A stretch of DNA of 64,000 bases, from positions 1,767,015-1,831,014 of the forward strand of contig NW_003314294.1 in NCBI RefSeq assembly GCF_000143415.4. Direction: 5' to 3'. How positions within the stretch are numbered: position 1 is the first letter of the stretch; the number at the start of each line of letters is the position of its first letter. The translations under genes were made by a program, and so were the position numbers. This stretch comes from Selaginella moellendorffii (lineage: Eukaryota; Streptophyta; Lycopodiopsida; Selaginellales; Selaginellaceae). The notes under the pieces are model-generated. The model did no database searches. It saw nothing but the letters and a program-made list of their open reading frames with translations, and was not told where the DNA came from. Below, piece after piece: positions 1 through 11,800 of this stretch.

Positions 1-2836
1 ATTCAGGCAAAGTGTTTCTAAACAACCCCGAGGGGGAGGTGGTAGCTGAGGGCTTAGCCACAGTTGTCGATCCAAGAGATGCGGTTGCTAATCAAGAATT
101 GGGCTGGGATGATATTGGAGTTGCGATTTTAGAGGTTGTTGACACAGAAGAAAACAGTCTGACTATTGGAAGCATTGTGCGGTGGAAATTGAGGCACTTA
201 GTGTTTGAGAATGTGAAGGATTCACAATCAAACACCACTACAACTGATGACAGAACATCTCTTCATGGGAAAAGAAAGTACACCTTCCTAAAGCGCAGCC
301 AAAGGGATCTGAGCAACGAACCGAAAAGGCAGAAAATGGCGATGGAGGTTCGAATGGTCTCGACAGTTGCTTGTTGCAAGAGGAGGTGCTGTCAACATGC
401 TGATTGGGATGCTATTGAAGAGGAGAGAGCAAGATACAAGACATTGTCCTGGAAGGCAGCTCGCAATTTTGTGTATGAGGCATTACGGTCATCTGTTGAT
501 GCTTCAGAACATCAGGTGGGGGGCATGGTCTTCCAGAGGGGTTTGGTCTGCATGAAGGCATGGAGAATCATTTATGGAGTCCCTCGAAGCACATTCTACA
601 GAATCAAAACTGAGTTCGAGGAACAAAGGGTTCAACAGGCAGTCCATGGGAATGACGGTACGCACAAAACCAGGGGTCATGTTGTATATGGAGAGGCAAT
701 CTTCAAGAGGTTTGTCGAGACATGTAGCGAGCAGCAACCACATAAAACCCGCCTCTTGGAAGATGGAACACGAGACCCAATGAGTTCTCCCTTCCATGTA
801 TACCAAGGGGGCCATATTGGAAGATGTGAATCGGGAACTCCAGAGTAATGGCTACAGGAAGCTGAGCCAATCTAGATTTAGTAGATTGTGGAGCAACAGG
901 TTCAGGGATGTGAGTATAGGAAAGTACTCCAGCTTTTCAAAGTGTGACGAGTGCACTGCTATCAAAATGGCTTTGTCGAAGAATTCTTGCAGCGCTCAAG
1001 AGCGAGAGACGTTGGTTAGAAGGCGGCTCGACCACAACATCGAGCAGAGAAGCTGCAGGACTGCATATTATCATAACAGGATTCTCTCCATGGAGAGACC
1101 TGACTCTTACCTCTGCATCATCCATGACAAAATGGACCAGAAAAAGACGTGCTTACCTCGACTCAATCCTGCCCCCAAGGCAATCTCTTCATCCATGCAG
1201 CTGCCTGTGTCTCTGTTTGGCATAATCGCTCATGGGCATGGTGCCCAGAACTATGGGAACTTCTTTGTACCTCTATGGGGTGGCGGGGGTGCAAACATGA
1301 TGATTGCGTCCCTAGCAAAACACTTAAGGTCTCTGCAAAGTGCGCAGACTGAGCTGAACGGCCAACCCTTGCATAAGGCCCTTGTCGATCGAACCCCATA
1401 CAGGGTTCAGCTGGAGGAGGAGCAAAGGCTTGCAATATCGCGTGGGGCCCCATGCCATCCCAGTGAATATGTTGGCCGTCAGATTGTAGGGTTATCACGT
1501 GAGGCCTCATGCCATTCCGACGAGGCTGGTCGCCCGGTGAATGCACAGCCTCATCCAAACGAAGCAGAATCTCAAGGAAGTTCTTGCGGCCGATGTGGCC
1601 TTCCACCCCATCTTCTGCTCCAAACAGACAATGCTGGCAGTGAGAACAAAAACATGTACGTCTTCGCGTACTTGGCGATGCTTGTTGCCAAAGGCATATT
1701 TGAAATGGTTACACTTGGCTTTCTCATGGTTGGGCACACTCATGAAGACGTCGATGCCATGTTCAGTCACCTGGCAGAGTCCCTCCGGCGATCCAATGTC
1801 CTCACCCTCCCACAACTCTACGATGAATTCCAAAATTGCATCAAAGGCACTGTTGAAGCTGCACTTCTGACAGAGGTTCCAGACTTTAAGGGGTTTGTAA
1901 GAGGCTACATCAGGGATGGATCCGAAACGCTGATTGGCCACTCCAAGCCTCTTCAGTTTCATTTCAGCATGTGTGACGGTGCTCCAGTGATGAGGTACAA
2001 GATGAGAGAATGGGACATAGTGTGGCTGCCAGTGGACGGCATTGAACTCTTCAAGAGAGATCTCATAACTGGGGAACCTATGATTCCTCAGGGTTCCCCA
2101 CGGCCGATGCACCCGGATGGACTCAAAGACCAGGAAAGTATAGTGGCCGGGATTAGACAGCATATTGCCTTCTGGAAGAGGGGGTTGGTGTTTGGTGGAG
2201 AATCCTATTTTCAGAGGTGCAAGCCTTTGCTCGAATACTGGGAGAAGATTATATCTGCTATCCAAAATGGGCCGGTTGTATATGAAGAATTGGAAGAGTC
2301 CTTTTGGCCAGAACCCAGAGCACCAGATAGTAGCGGAACAATGTCCTCTGGAAATGCAGTGACAGATAACGATGTTGAGGATCACTATTGTGGGCCGAGG
2401 AACAAGAAGCCGGATTCAGCATTCAATCCAGTACAGGTCTGCAAAGGAATGGTCGTGCTTGTCAGACCCAGTAATAAAAAACAAATGATATGGGTGGGGC
2501 GCTGCATCACTGATGCAGAGGAGGACGCGGAAACTAACTCCTTCAATGTAACTGTGGAGTGGTTCAAGCCAAGTTCCGGATATACGAAGGATTGCCTAGA
2601 AAAGAGATGGGTGCTGAATCCAAGGGATCCCAGCATGAGCATATCGGTGGATAATGTTGTGCATGGTTGGATGCGGAAGCAGAGTGCCACCATCACCTTG
2701 CCAGACCATGCAAGAGATGCAACAAGAGCATTCATAACTCGGGTTCAAGGTGAGATTCATTAATATTCCTTTACAAAGTTTCTAATGTATTTTATTTCAA
2801 GGTGAACAATCCGAATCTGAATCAGAGGAGGCTTGA
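1..2836 (+). pseudogene. DDE-like transposase of the giant element, copy A (frameshifted)
   Basis: Two overlapping frames (about 12-848 and 796-2763) together give the C-terminal 920 or so residues of the transposase described for copy D. A one-base deletion near position 11 and a two-base deletion near 776 (CGAGACCCAA where copies C and D have CGAGACACCCAA) break the frame. Visible motifs are a Cys/His-rich patch (CCKRRCCQH), a helix-turn-helix-like stretch (VCMKAWRIIYGVPRSTF), and an acidic core with IIHDKMD, QTDNAGSENKN and GHTHEDVDAMF. A 52-bp GT-AG intron (2750-2801) joins RVQ to an acidic tail QSESESEEA ending at 2836. The DN..ENKN..GHTHEDVD pattern is the one I associate with the DUF7869 group of plant and animal transposon-like proteins; that assignment is from memory. 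Confidence 0.8.
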
Positions 2837-3052
2837 TATAGTGTGTGAGGTAAAACAAAGATGATGTGACATATGCATTTACCAATCACACGTGCATAAA
2901 TCTAATAATATGGCGTGTGGCCCATATTAATGGCACATAAACCCATATTGTGGGCTTACGTGCTTTATGTACCATCATTCCCTTGCAGCGTGTGTGTTGG
3001 TTTCCTTTTATAACACAACGAACTCCATATTTTAGGGTGAAGAGCGTTCTCA

Positions 3053-3309
3053 TGGCAAGCACAAAATCTGTAAGTGAGGCAGAAAAGGAGACGGAGAAGG
3101 AGATAGGTGAAGATGTAGAATATATAAGTCTTCCAAACTCCCCGTACTATACTCCAGGTGATCATTTTTCTGAACAAACGGCAACATTAACAACTATCGA
3201 GAACGCCCCAGTAACGTCAGAGACAACAATCCAAAGCAAAACAACTGACCCGGAGAAGGATGATAGTACCGCTGAGAGTACCAAAAAGGAGGTGTCCACT
3301 AGCGCTTAG
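3053..3309 (+). CDS. Small acidic Ser/Thr/Glu-rich ORF of the giant element (copy A)
   Basis: An 85-codon frame starts MASTKSVSEAEKETEKEIG and ends KKEVSTSA. It has no Cys, no membrane segment and no fold I recognise; it is rich in Glu, Ser, Thr and Lys and is probably disordered. It lies 217 bp after the transposase stop, behind plausible intron acceptors (CCCTTGCAG near 2990 and ATATTTTAG near 3037), so it may be a second product, an alternative last exon or simply 3' UTR. It is present in all three copies with at most one amino-acid change, but the copies are so similar overall that this says little about selection. Confidence 0.4.
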
Positions 3310-3945
3310 GCTTATAATGGCGTGTGCCCTCATGCCATTTACTTGATCACCAAATACCTTTTTCCCTTTGCACTAGTATATCTTAATACCGGTCGGAGAA
3401 ATAGAATGGCATGTGCCCTCAGGCCTTTTACTAAATCACCTTTGAAAGAAATGCAAGCCTCTATGTCGTAAAAAAAAGGTACTAGAGAAATTCCTTAATA
3501 ATATGAATGTTATTTAGTTTCATGAAAATACACTAAGGGTCAAATGAGTTAAATGACTTCTCCAGACTAGCAATGCCTCTTGCTACACCTTCACAATTAG
3601 ATTCGTTAGAAAAAGATAACATTGAATAATATCTAAATGTTCTCACCATTAAGTTATATGTCTGGCTAATAGGAATGATGTTCATCTTGGAAAGCTCACC
3701 ACACGCTCAATGAACAAACAAATAGTGTGTGCGCGCATGCCATCGCTCTTCTTTAGCTTCAGATTCGGCTTGTTCACCTTGACAATGAGATTTATTATAC
3801 AACTAGATGGACTCAGTCTGGACATAAGGTCACCGCGCTAGTCACCATGCCCCAGATATGTCTAGCCCCTGGACAAAAAACATATAATTTCACGTCATTT
3901 TCAAATACTTGAAAATTTGTACCTAGTCCCATTTTACTGAATAAA
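3310..3945. other. Right subterminal noncoding region of giant element, copy A
   Basis: No coding frame is seen. It holds one palindrome of the element-specific family near 3317-3338, a decayed one at 3406-3430, and a half-site near 3735-3745. The rest is AT-rich and is shared with copies C and D. Confidence 0.7.
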
Positions 3946-3969
3946 TCCCACTTTAACGAAATAGAGCTT
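3946..3969. repeat. Right terminal inverted repeat, copy A (24 bp)
   Basis: It reads TCCCACTTTAACG..GAGCTT and is the exact reverse complement of the left ends at 8444-8467 and 46413-46436. Confidence 0.95.
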
Positions 3970-5375
3970 TTGTGCAGTTGTTCGCCCATCCACAACAAAG
4001 CCTGTCGCTATTGAGCATACACCTCTAGCTATTGAGAACTCTACAAATCACTGAGAGCTCCTCCATCGTGCTCAAGACCTTCACCAACCACACTGTTCCT
4101 CCAGTGGGCATTTGCTGTGGTGTCAAGGTCTCTGTGCAGGGCCTGGCTGATACACCAAAAATGACAACTACTACAAGCACACACAAACTAATCCCAAGTT
4201 AACACTTCTAGAACTACAATGGAGAAGGAAATTGCTACTAGTTCATAAGCAACTCCACCAATATATTAGCTAAGAGGCATAGCTACTCCTATCCACAATA
4301 CGGGTAGATAGTGCATACTCTTTGATTGCTCGCAAGCCAAACCTACTCCACACAATGTGAAAAAGAGACAATTTCTACCATTAACAGGCATTGACATTAC
4401 TAGCACTTGTGCTAGTGGAAGTGATATTGTTGTTTCAAGTGATGAGGATTCTTTAGAGCTTGATTTTCCATGTCATTTTTTTTGTTAATGTTTTAGTTTC
4501 ATATTGGATCTTGAAGGTGATTCAAAAAGAATGTTAGTGCAATATAGATATCCAAAATATAATCCTTAGGATCAAGTCTTAGGTATTCATTTACATTTTG
4601 TGAATGTTGATGTTAGATGTGGGGAAAATAGGCAAGATGTTCGATGCCTAAGCATGCTATTGAGTCATACGAATTTATGTTGAGGTGAACTTATGTGAAA
4701 TTGTTAGTAAAAGAAAGTTGGTTAAGTTTTAAAAAGTTTGTATTCTTAAATTGAAAGTCATTCTTTCTCTAGGATGGAAAGTTTTCCATAGACTTTTTCA
4801 ATGGCTGATCTGTTCATCATTTTGCTTGAAAACCATTTTGTTTTTAAAAGCCAATATAGTGAAAGGGTTAAAGTTGACTTCAGTTAGCTTAAACTTTAAC
4901 ATGTAATTTGTATAATGTGACCTGAAAGGGATATTGACTTTTAGGGTTAAGGAAATTGAGTTGGATAAAGTCTAAAGTTGATGTAAAAAAGTGGTTATTG
5001 CACTTTTATAGAAAGGTGACACTTATGCCTTTTTTCTTGTAGCATTATGCTAGGTGGCAAGTTGCATCTTGCATTATGAAAATAGTGAGCTCTCACTAAT
5101 TTTGACTTAGTCTTGGTAGCCTTACACCTTGGTTGAGGATAGTGATATCCAATTTAGTTGTTTGAGGTTGAAGTGTTAGTACCCATATTATAGCTTTGTT
5201 TATGAGGAGGTTGTGTACCAATATAAGTCCATCTCATGGTTTTCATGCATAGCTAGCTTCTTCAAGGCATGCTCAGAGTTATTGGCTAAATATGTTGGTG
5301 AGTTTATTGTGGTTGAGTTAGATCTAAATGGTTATTTAATCTATGCACCATTCCATATTTAGTAAATTTTGAGTT
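3970..5375. other. AT-rich spacer without recognisable genes
   Basis: Stops occur in every frame, and no domain, long repeat or RNA gene is recognisable. It is probably eroded repeat sequence. Confidence 0.5.
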
Positions 5376-5600
5376 AATCCCAAAGACTAACTCTTGGTAC
5401 TAAGGATGGCTAAGGGTGAAACTAATTCCTAGTACTAAGGATGGCTAAGGATGAAAGCCCAAAACATACATTCCCCAAGGGGGGGGGGGGAAGGGGGAGG
5501 GGGGGGGATATAGGGGGTTCTAAATGTATAGTAGGGATAGTGGATAAGTTGGGTATAGTTGACCAATTTGAGGTATAGTCTAACTCCCACGTTTGTGTTT
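5376..5600 (+). repeat. Degenerate relative of the gypsy LTR, G-rich
   Basis: The order of motifs (GAAAGCCCAAA, a long G run at about 5480-5509, GGGGGTTC, then TATAGTAGGGATAGTG) matches the LTRs at 36853-37984 and 43220-44392, but most other bases differ. It is an old LTR fragment in + orientation. The G runs could form a quadruplex. Confidence 0.55.
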
Positions 5601-6189
5601 GTCCTTATTTTACATCTGGCTTGGGTTTAAGCCCAATTTTCACACCATTCTAATTGGTGGAGTACCTATATTCTCATATTAGACATCAGTATACTAAAAT
5701 AGTGCCAAACTCTATTTGGTTCAATTTTGCATGCTAGTCCTGGCATTAAGATGCTAGATGTTCTAAGACTATTCCAAGTCACTCCATGCCCTTATCCCTT
5801 TATTCCTTGGGCTGAATGCTCAAGAGTCACTCCATGCTCTAATTCCTTCACTCCTTGGCTACAAATTTGGGAGTTTTGCTCTGTTCTTTCATTTAGTAAC
5901 CTTTGAAATTCAGGCTTTGAAATTTAGGTTCCACTCTACTATCCTTTGGGCATATGGCATATGGCACATGGTATATGACATGTGGCACATAGACAATTTA
6001 GGTTTCTCTTCATGGTTATTCTATGGTAAATCACCATAGGATAAAAGGTGAAAACTATGTACACTACATTTAATCATTACAAAACCACTCACTTGCAAAG
6101 CATTTTCCATTTATAGTACAAAAATCATATATGTGGCACTGATTGGAACTTTGCAATGCATATGTGGTAAGCACCTGTAAGCTCCTAAG
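5601..6189. other. Spacer, nothing recognised
   Basis: Low-complexity AT-rich DNA with short local repeats such as the ATGGCATATGGCACATGG cluster near 5951-5968. There is no gene. Confidence 0.5.
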
Positions 6190-6960
6190 TTTGGACTTCC
6201 CCAATATCCCTTTTCCGGTCTTCACCAAGTCCCTTACTACCCATGGCCGTGTTCGCCAATACTGCCACTGGATCGAGGCCCACAGGCCCGACCACTAAGT
6301 CCCACGGTCCTCTGGGACTTCCTCACCACACGACTGTGTCCTTGGTCACTACCCCAGAGGCCTGCTCCTCTTCCTTTCCACAATCTGGGCTTTTGGGACA
6401 ACATTTCGGAACACCGTGGCCTTACGCGAGCCACCTGGGTACTCTCCTCGCCTTCTGCCCTTGGGTGCTCTAGCCATGGGCTTAGAGCAGGTTCCGTTGA
6501 GCCACACCAGGTATCCAAGTAGGTAGTGCCACCCACACTTGGACTGGGAGCATCGGCCAGTCGATCTCCCGGGGGAACTAGAGCCGGCTCTTGAACACTT
6601 CACCAGGCTATTCCCCTTGTCGGTGGGCATCCTAAGGATGCTAAGGAGTGGATCTGAGATGACCACTCACGGATGGTTTGCCTAGTCTTGGAGAGCCAAG
6701 ACGGTGATGCAAGTGGTATTGGACTACCAGTGTGGCAAAGGTGATTGGGCATAGCCTTAGCGTAACGGGCTGCTATGTCGGTGGTACCTTTGAGTATCGG
6801 TCATGGGATCGGACACGTGGAGCACTTGGACCAAGTGCAAATGTTGAGTGGCATGGATGCCATTCTCGGGGCTAGTAAGACCCAAGTCCTAGATTGGACT
6901 TATGGAGGTTGTGAATGAGACTCCTCCAAGTGGTCAGAGGTGTGGTTAAGTGACTAAAGT
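6190..6960 (-). repeat. Diverged LTR-like sequence, opposite orientation
   Basis: Blocks such as GGAACACCGTGGCC, a CTCGCCTTC block, GAGCCGGCTCTTGAACACTT and GGGACTGG-like spacing follow the same order as in the LTR at 22181-23327, with heavy divergence. It is likely an old LTR of a related gypsy family. The short frames inside it have no protein support. Confidence 0.4.
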
Positions 6961-7975
6961 AGAATGGAAAATTTAGTCGCTTACAGCACCCATATATAAA
7001 AAGAATTATTATTTTGTAAGTCACACATGTGTTATAACAATTTACACACCTATGTGTTTTTCATATATTGTGCAAGTTTGCACAATTCTATACTAGGCTG
7101 CCCACCCTAGGTACTTGGGAGGTGTACCTTTCCCTCTAAAACTGTGATGATAAACTATTTGTTTTACCCATGTGTAACACAATCAAACCACATAGGAAAA
7201 AGAAGAGTAGAGTGCCAAATTAGAGATAAACACATATAACAAAATGGGTAAAGAAAAATGTTCTCCTGCTACTATTTGCTTTTTGGCTTTGAAACTGACT
7301 TACTCTTCTATGTCACATTGGGATGTCAGTCCCAAAAATATTATGAAGTAATTTTTTAATTCAGTTTGTTGAGATCAAGGTGAATAAGGGGCAATTGGCA
7401 AACATGAATTCATGTGTAATGAGGCTTCATGCAGATCAAGTCCTCTCAAGTTTGCATTTTGCAGCACAGGGGAGTACCCTCCCTTGGTACTTGTCAATAT
7501 CCTTGAGTGAAGGTTCCACAACACTCCTAAATCCAATGGCATATTGAAAGGGAGCTTATTAAACTTTACAATATGTCATGATTGGGATGCCCTATCACCA
7601 GAGTAGTTTGTATTTGATACTTGAATGTAGATCATCCCATTGCTGAACAGATCTGTGACATGCTGCTATTTACATTCTGCAATGTGATAGGCACGGAGGA
7701 GGCCATAGCCTACATATAAACAACAAAAGATGCTAAGGCATTTCAGTTATGATTCGGTGCAAAAAGACAGAGATCTAGTCGCCCTAAACTATGCTATGCC
7801 ACCTCTTGAGGTTCCTCACCACCCAACCACCCCCAAGCTACCTCAAAAGCTCCACTACGCCGCCGCTCCACTATGAGCCCTAGGGTAGGTTAAGTCCCTC
7901 ACCCTAACATGCCTTAATATATCCTTGAGCCTTCCTTTCACCGACATTGACCACGTGGTCAAAGTTGGCGCCTAA
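6961..7975. other. Spacer, possibly the 3' LTR body of the old gypsy element
   Basis: No genes. The part near 7780-7975 lies directly beyond a polypurine tract and a TGTTAGGCGCC LTR start on the - strand, so it may be the decayed 3' LTR of the ancient element described next. Its other end cannot be placed. Confidence 0.35.
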
Positions 7976-8080
7976 CAATTCTTCCCCCCCAACAAAGTCC
8001 TTGTCCCAAGGACAAGTTGTACTAGTGATCACCCTTTCTGGGGAACCCTGCTCAAACTCCTGGTCCATCTTCCACAGTCG

Positions 8081-8439
8081 TATACATCACGGAGGCATTA
8101 GGCCTATCACTCCGAGATAGTACACCTTTCAACTAGCTGACATTAAATACCAGATAAACCCTAAACCCCAGCTGGCAGCCGCACCCGATAAGCCGCTTTA
8201 CCAATGCGCTCCAGCACTTCATATGGACCAGCATATCGATAGGAAAGTTTATCACTCTTCCCTGTCCGTAAAGGCACCAAAGTGTTCTGCCACTCACTTG
8301 ATGGAAAGATCACTCACACAAAGACGAGATCACCCACCTTGTATTCCCGGAATTAGCAATGCTCATTAGCAAACTTCTCCGCTCTATCTTGAGCTACTTG
8401 CAAATTCCGTTTGCACACCACCAGAATCTCATCAAGTTC
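8081..8439 (-). pseudogene. Old gypsy integrase C-terminal fragment
   Basis: The reverse strand reads ELDEILVVCKRNLQVAQDR, then EYKVGDLVFV, then KLSYRYAGPYEVLERIGKA and AYRVRLP. This is the SH3-like DNA-binding part typical of gypsy integrases (GPYEVLERIGKVAYRLRLP in the family). Stops follow EHC and after LPAG, and the reading frame is damaged. Its upstream part lies on the other side of the giant element, at 26856-27075. Confidence 0.85.
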
Positions 8440-8443
8440 TGTG

Positions 8444-8467
8444 AAGCTCTATTTCGTTAAAGTGGGA
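8444..8467. repeat. Left terminal inverted repeat, copy B (24 bp)
   Basis: It starts AAGCTCTATTTCG and is identical to 46413-46436. It is preceded by the TGTG target duplication at 8440-8443. Confidence 0.95.
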
Positions 8468-8874
8468 ATTGTCATTATCCCACTTGTAAAATAAGGTTTC
8501 CAAACCTTTATATAGTATATAAATATAACAAAATTCAACTGCATTGAGGCACATGCCATTTTATTTTAAACAAGGAAATGTCTACTCAATCACTTCTCAC
8601 TGCTTCACCTCTCTCTTCTCCTTGTCATCGTCGTCCAATTTCTTTCCATCCTTTTAATATTGGCTCAGTTGCTCCGAGTCTAGGTGGAGCCCAAGTCCCC
8701 ATTCAATCTTTACTTTCCCCTTATTAATAAAACAACTTCGTAGACTTCCAATAACATGCTGTAACACTTCTAGTATAATGCAAATCCTCTCAAAGAATTG
8801 TCTTTTAATATTAATACAATGGCATGGAACCCCATGCCATAATAAGTTACATTTTTAAATAAATACATGCCATC
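8468..8874. other. Left subterminal region and 3' UTR of the ParB/HAD gene, copy B
   Basis: AT-rich noncoding sequence shared with copy D. It holds one full element palindrome at 8819-8840 (half-sites ATGGCATG and CATGCCAT) and half-sites near 8551 and 8868. A poly-A-type AATAAA-like context would be expected here, but no single signal stands out. Confidence 0.6.
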
Positions 8875-11800
8875 TCAGACTGTTATTTTTTGCCTCCAAC
8901 GCCTATACAATAATCTTGGAATTTCATCACTCTCCACACTATCAAGATTTAAACCCAATAGTAATGCCATCTCTTCTCTAATACGTCCACGCTCATGTTC
9001 AGTGGTCGAAGAACCCATCCGGTTGAGCAGATTATGGAGATGCGGATAGTGCTTGGCTAGACAATATACATGCCATAAATGATGACTGGTGTCTGTCCGA
9101 TCAAATGGCTTCTGATATACCGTTCCATCTGCCATTTGGTTGATTTCTGCAGCCACCTCCTGGACTGGCCGGTTCTCTATCACCATCGCTTCAAGCCGTT
9201 TTGCAAGGTCCCCCAGAACATACGGTTTCTTCTCCCTAGTTTCCATACTGCAAGAGATGGGGTGCACTGCATATGTGTGCGTGTTCGCTGCAGTTTTAAT
9301 CGGCGAGTCATCAATGATGAGGATTTCACTTGACCTAGCAGTCCAGTTCATCACTACAGCCTCTGCCTTGACGAAGATGGGCTTGCTACCCCTCACATGG
9401 ACCATAGTCAAGCAATCCTCCTGCGTTAGGAGAAAGTCAAATGGTAATATTACTCGCGTCTGATCGTGCATCATCTGTAGCAACGTTAATGCATTGTGGC
9501 GCATCATGGATGTCCAAACTCCCAATTGCAAATTGAACCCGGCCCTCTGTTTTAAGTGTCGCATGGTCATTATTAGATCCCGCAGTTTCTCCCGTGTGAT
9601 TAATGTGAATCTGTCTCTTTTGACCAACTTGCGACCGCAGGCTTTGGAGGGTGCAGTGACATTCGAGGACGAGCCACGCTCATGGGAGAAAAGGACACCG
9701 TTCAGATCAAAAACGATACAGTACTTTCGCCGTGACTCTGAAATGAAATGCGTCAGCATAAAAAATGGTACAAGTCAATTTTACCATCTACAATATTAGC
9801 GAATGGTGCTCCCGATGGTCGTTCAGAGGGTTTTGGTCGAGGAAACGTGAAGGGCGGAAATACTCTCCTCTGCAATGTGGGGTCAATCGCATCCGATGGC
9901 GTGTGGGCACATGCCATTTCAGCTGTAGACTCTGGTACAACTGGCTCAACAGTGGCATGGGGTGGTTCCGATGGCGTGTGATCACACGCCATTTCAGCTG
10001 GTGCCTCCGTTGGCAAAGTGGACATGACCGAACAGGCAGCAGGGGCGGTGTAGGGAGGTTCTAACGGCGCGTAGTCAGACAATTGGGCACACGTTGGAAA
10101 TGAGGATACGACCGGCTCGGCGGCTGGGGCGGCCTCATGCGGGTCCAATGGCGTCTGGTCACCGTCAGTTGGATACGTGGACAAGATTGACTCAGTGGTA
10201 TGGGCAGCATCAAGTGGAGCGTGGTCAGCTTGCTTGGCGTTGATATGGATAGTAGCCTCCACCAGCTCTGATGACTCTTGCAGGCAAGTAGAGTCCACTG
10301 GCGGATCCATATGCATGTCCAAATATCTCCCTTCGATTGAGATGGTATCCTCCCGTGCTACTAAAAACAAACTCATTAGCACATTGAATCGACTATACTG
10401 TATTTACCATCAACTGCTATTGAGGAACTAGGACCGATATCACTTGGGCGCACTGCTGATTCTGAAGGATTGGACATACGTTTCGACCCTTGCTTGGCAC
10501 TATCCTTCCTCGACACTAAAGGCTAGAGTTTGTATCTTAATTCAACTGAATAATCTCTACTTACCATTTCTTCTGCGACCTACATGGACAATGTTAGAAA
10601 TGGTAAAAGGTTAGGAATGGATGTACTATTATTTACCTGATGGTTTGTCTTGTATGACCTTCCTCCGCTGCTCTTTGGCCACCTCAGGCTGGCCATCATC
10701 GTCATCATCGTCATCGTCGTTATTGTGATCGTCACCATTGTGAGGACCATCCAAGTCCTCTTCGTCCTCCTCTTCTTCGTCCTCCTCTTCGTCCTTCTGC
10801 TCTTCCTGCTCATTATCTTTCTCTGGCTCCTCATCCCCCTCTTGCATTTCTTCCATAGGCTGCTCAGGCTGGATTGCTTGTTTTTCCAGGACCATCTTGG
10901 AAAAATCATCTGGCCGAGTCTCCATCTCAAAATACAAGACATCCATAGCCTGTTTTAGTGCGTGACCTAGGACCGTATCCTCACCCGACTGTCTTAACAT
11001 GGTTTCTGCACGTTCTTGCACCCTTCGAAGACGACGAGATGAGAAAAACGTGGCCCTGACTTGAAAAGCATCCCTCATCCATTGTACCTCTCCATTGAGA
11101 TTGGGGAAGGGGAGTCCGCCATAGGAATCTGAGTCAGAAGGTGGTGACTGGCTCCTTTCACTCAGCCCTTGATCTGCAATGAATGGCATGAGCACACACG
11201 CCATAACCGCGAGGCATTACCTATCATCTTTTCGTTGCCCTTCTTCCTTTTCGAATCAAACGCCTCTGATCCCGACGACTGTCCAACGTGCTTTCGCTTT
11301 TTATGACCACTGTCAGTTTGAGCTTGGCTGGTGCTTGCCTGTTTTGCCTTTGAAGAAGTGTCTCCTGCAAGGAATGGCATGAGACCACACGCCATTGCAA
11401 ATATAATTTGTACCTCCTTTTTTCCTATTGCTTGTCTGTTTGTCCTTCTTCGACGCGCCACCAGTGCGCTTTTCAGTCCTCGTGTCTGAATATTCACAAC
11501 GATCTATAATCAAAATGGCGTGAGGCCTCACGTGACCTTACCTTGTGCAGGTTGTGACCTCGGCCTAACATCAGTAGCTGTTAACGCCATTTCAGCATCT
11601 GGGGGTGGCCACGCTCCTGCATACAGAGCTTGTGAGATAACATTTAAACTTAAAGTGCGTACTCACTAGGTTCGTAGAGAAGATACTGTTTTTCTTTGGC
11701 AACTGTAATTATATGCTCCATTGAAGTCACCTCTTCAATGGAGTTTGTCACCGCAACACACGGGACACCCTTGAGTAGTGCGGCTCGAAAGAATAGTCCG

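Larger units (their letters stand above)
1..3969 (+). mobile_element. Giant TIR DNA transposon, copy A (right part, cut by window start)
   Basis: This is the right-hand 4 kb of the same element that is complete at 46413-59634. It is nearly identical to that copy over its whole length and ends in the same 24-bp terminal repeat at 3946-3969. The base after the end begins TTGT, which would be its 4-bp target duplication; the matching left flank lies outside the window. It carries the end of the transposase gene, the small acidic ORF and a right subterminal region. The left terminal repeat and the large ParB/HAD gene of this copy would lie upstream of the window. Confidence 0.9.

Noticed and set aside
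1-3969. Copy A and copy B as two halves of one element
   Set aside because: They are in the wrong order (right end precedes left end) and copy B pairs with copy C by TGTG duplications and target continuity.
8867-9799. + strand frames opposite the HAD exon (also opposite the ParB-like exons)
   Set aside because: They are antisense shadows without homology, and they repeat wherever the real exon is.
11313-11531. Recurring peptide text NGMRPHAI / MACGLMPF in many small frames
   Set aside because: It is the palindrome translated; most occurrences lie in introns or spacers. Only the two in exon 10 are coding by my model.
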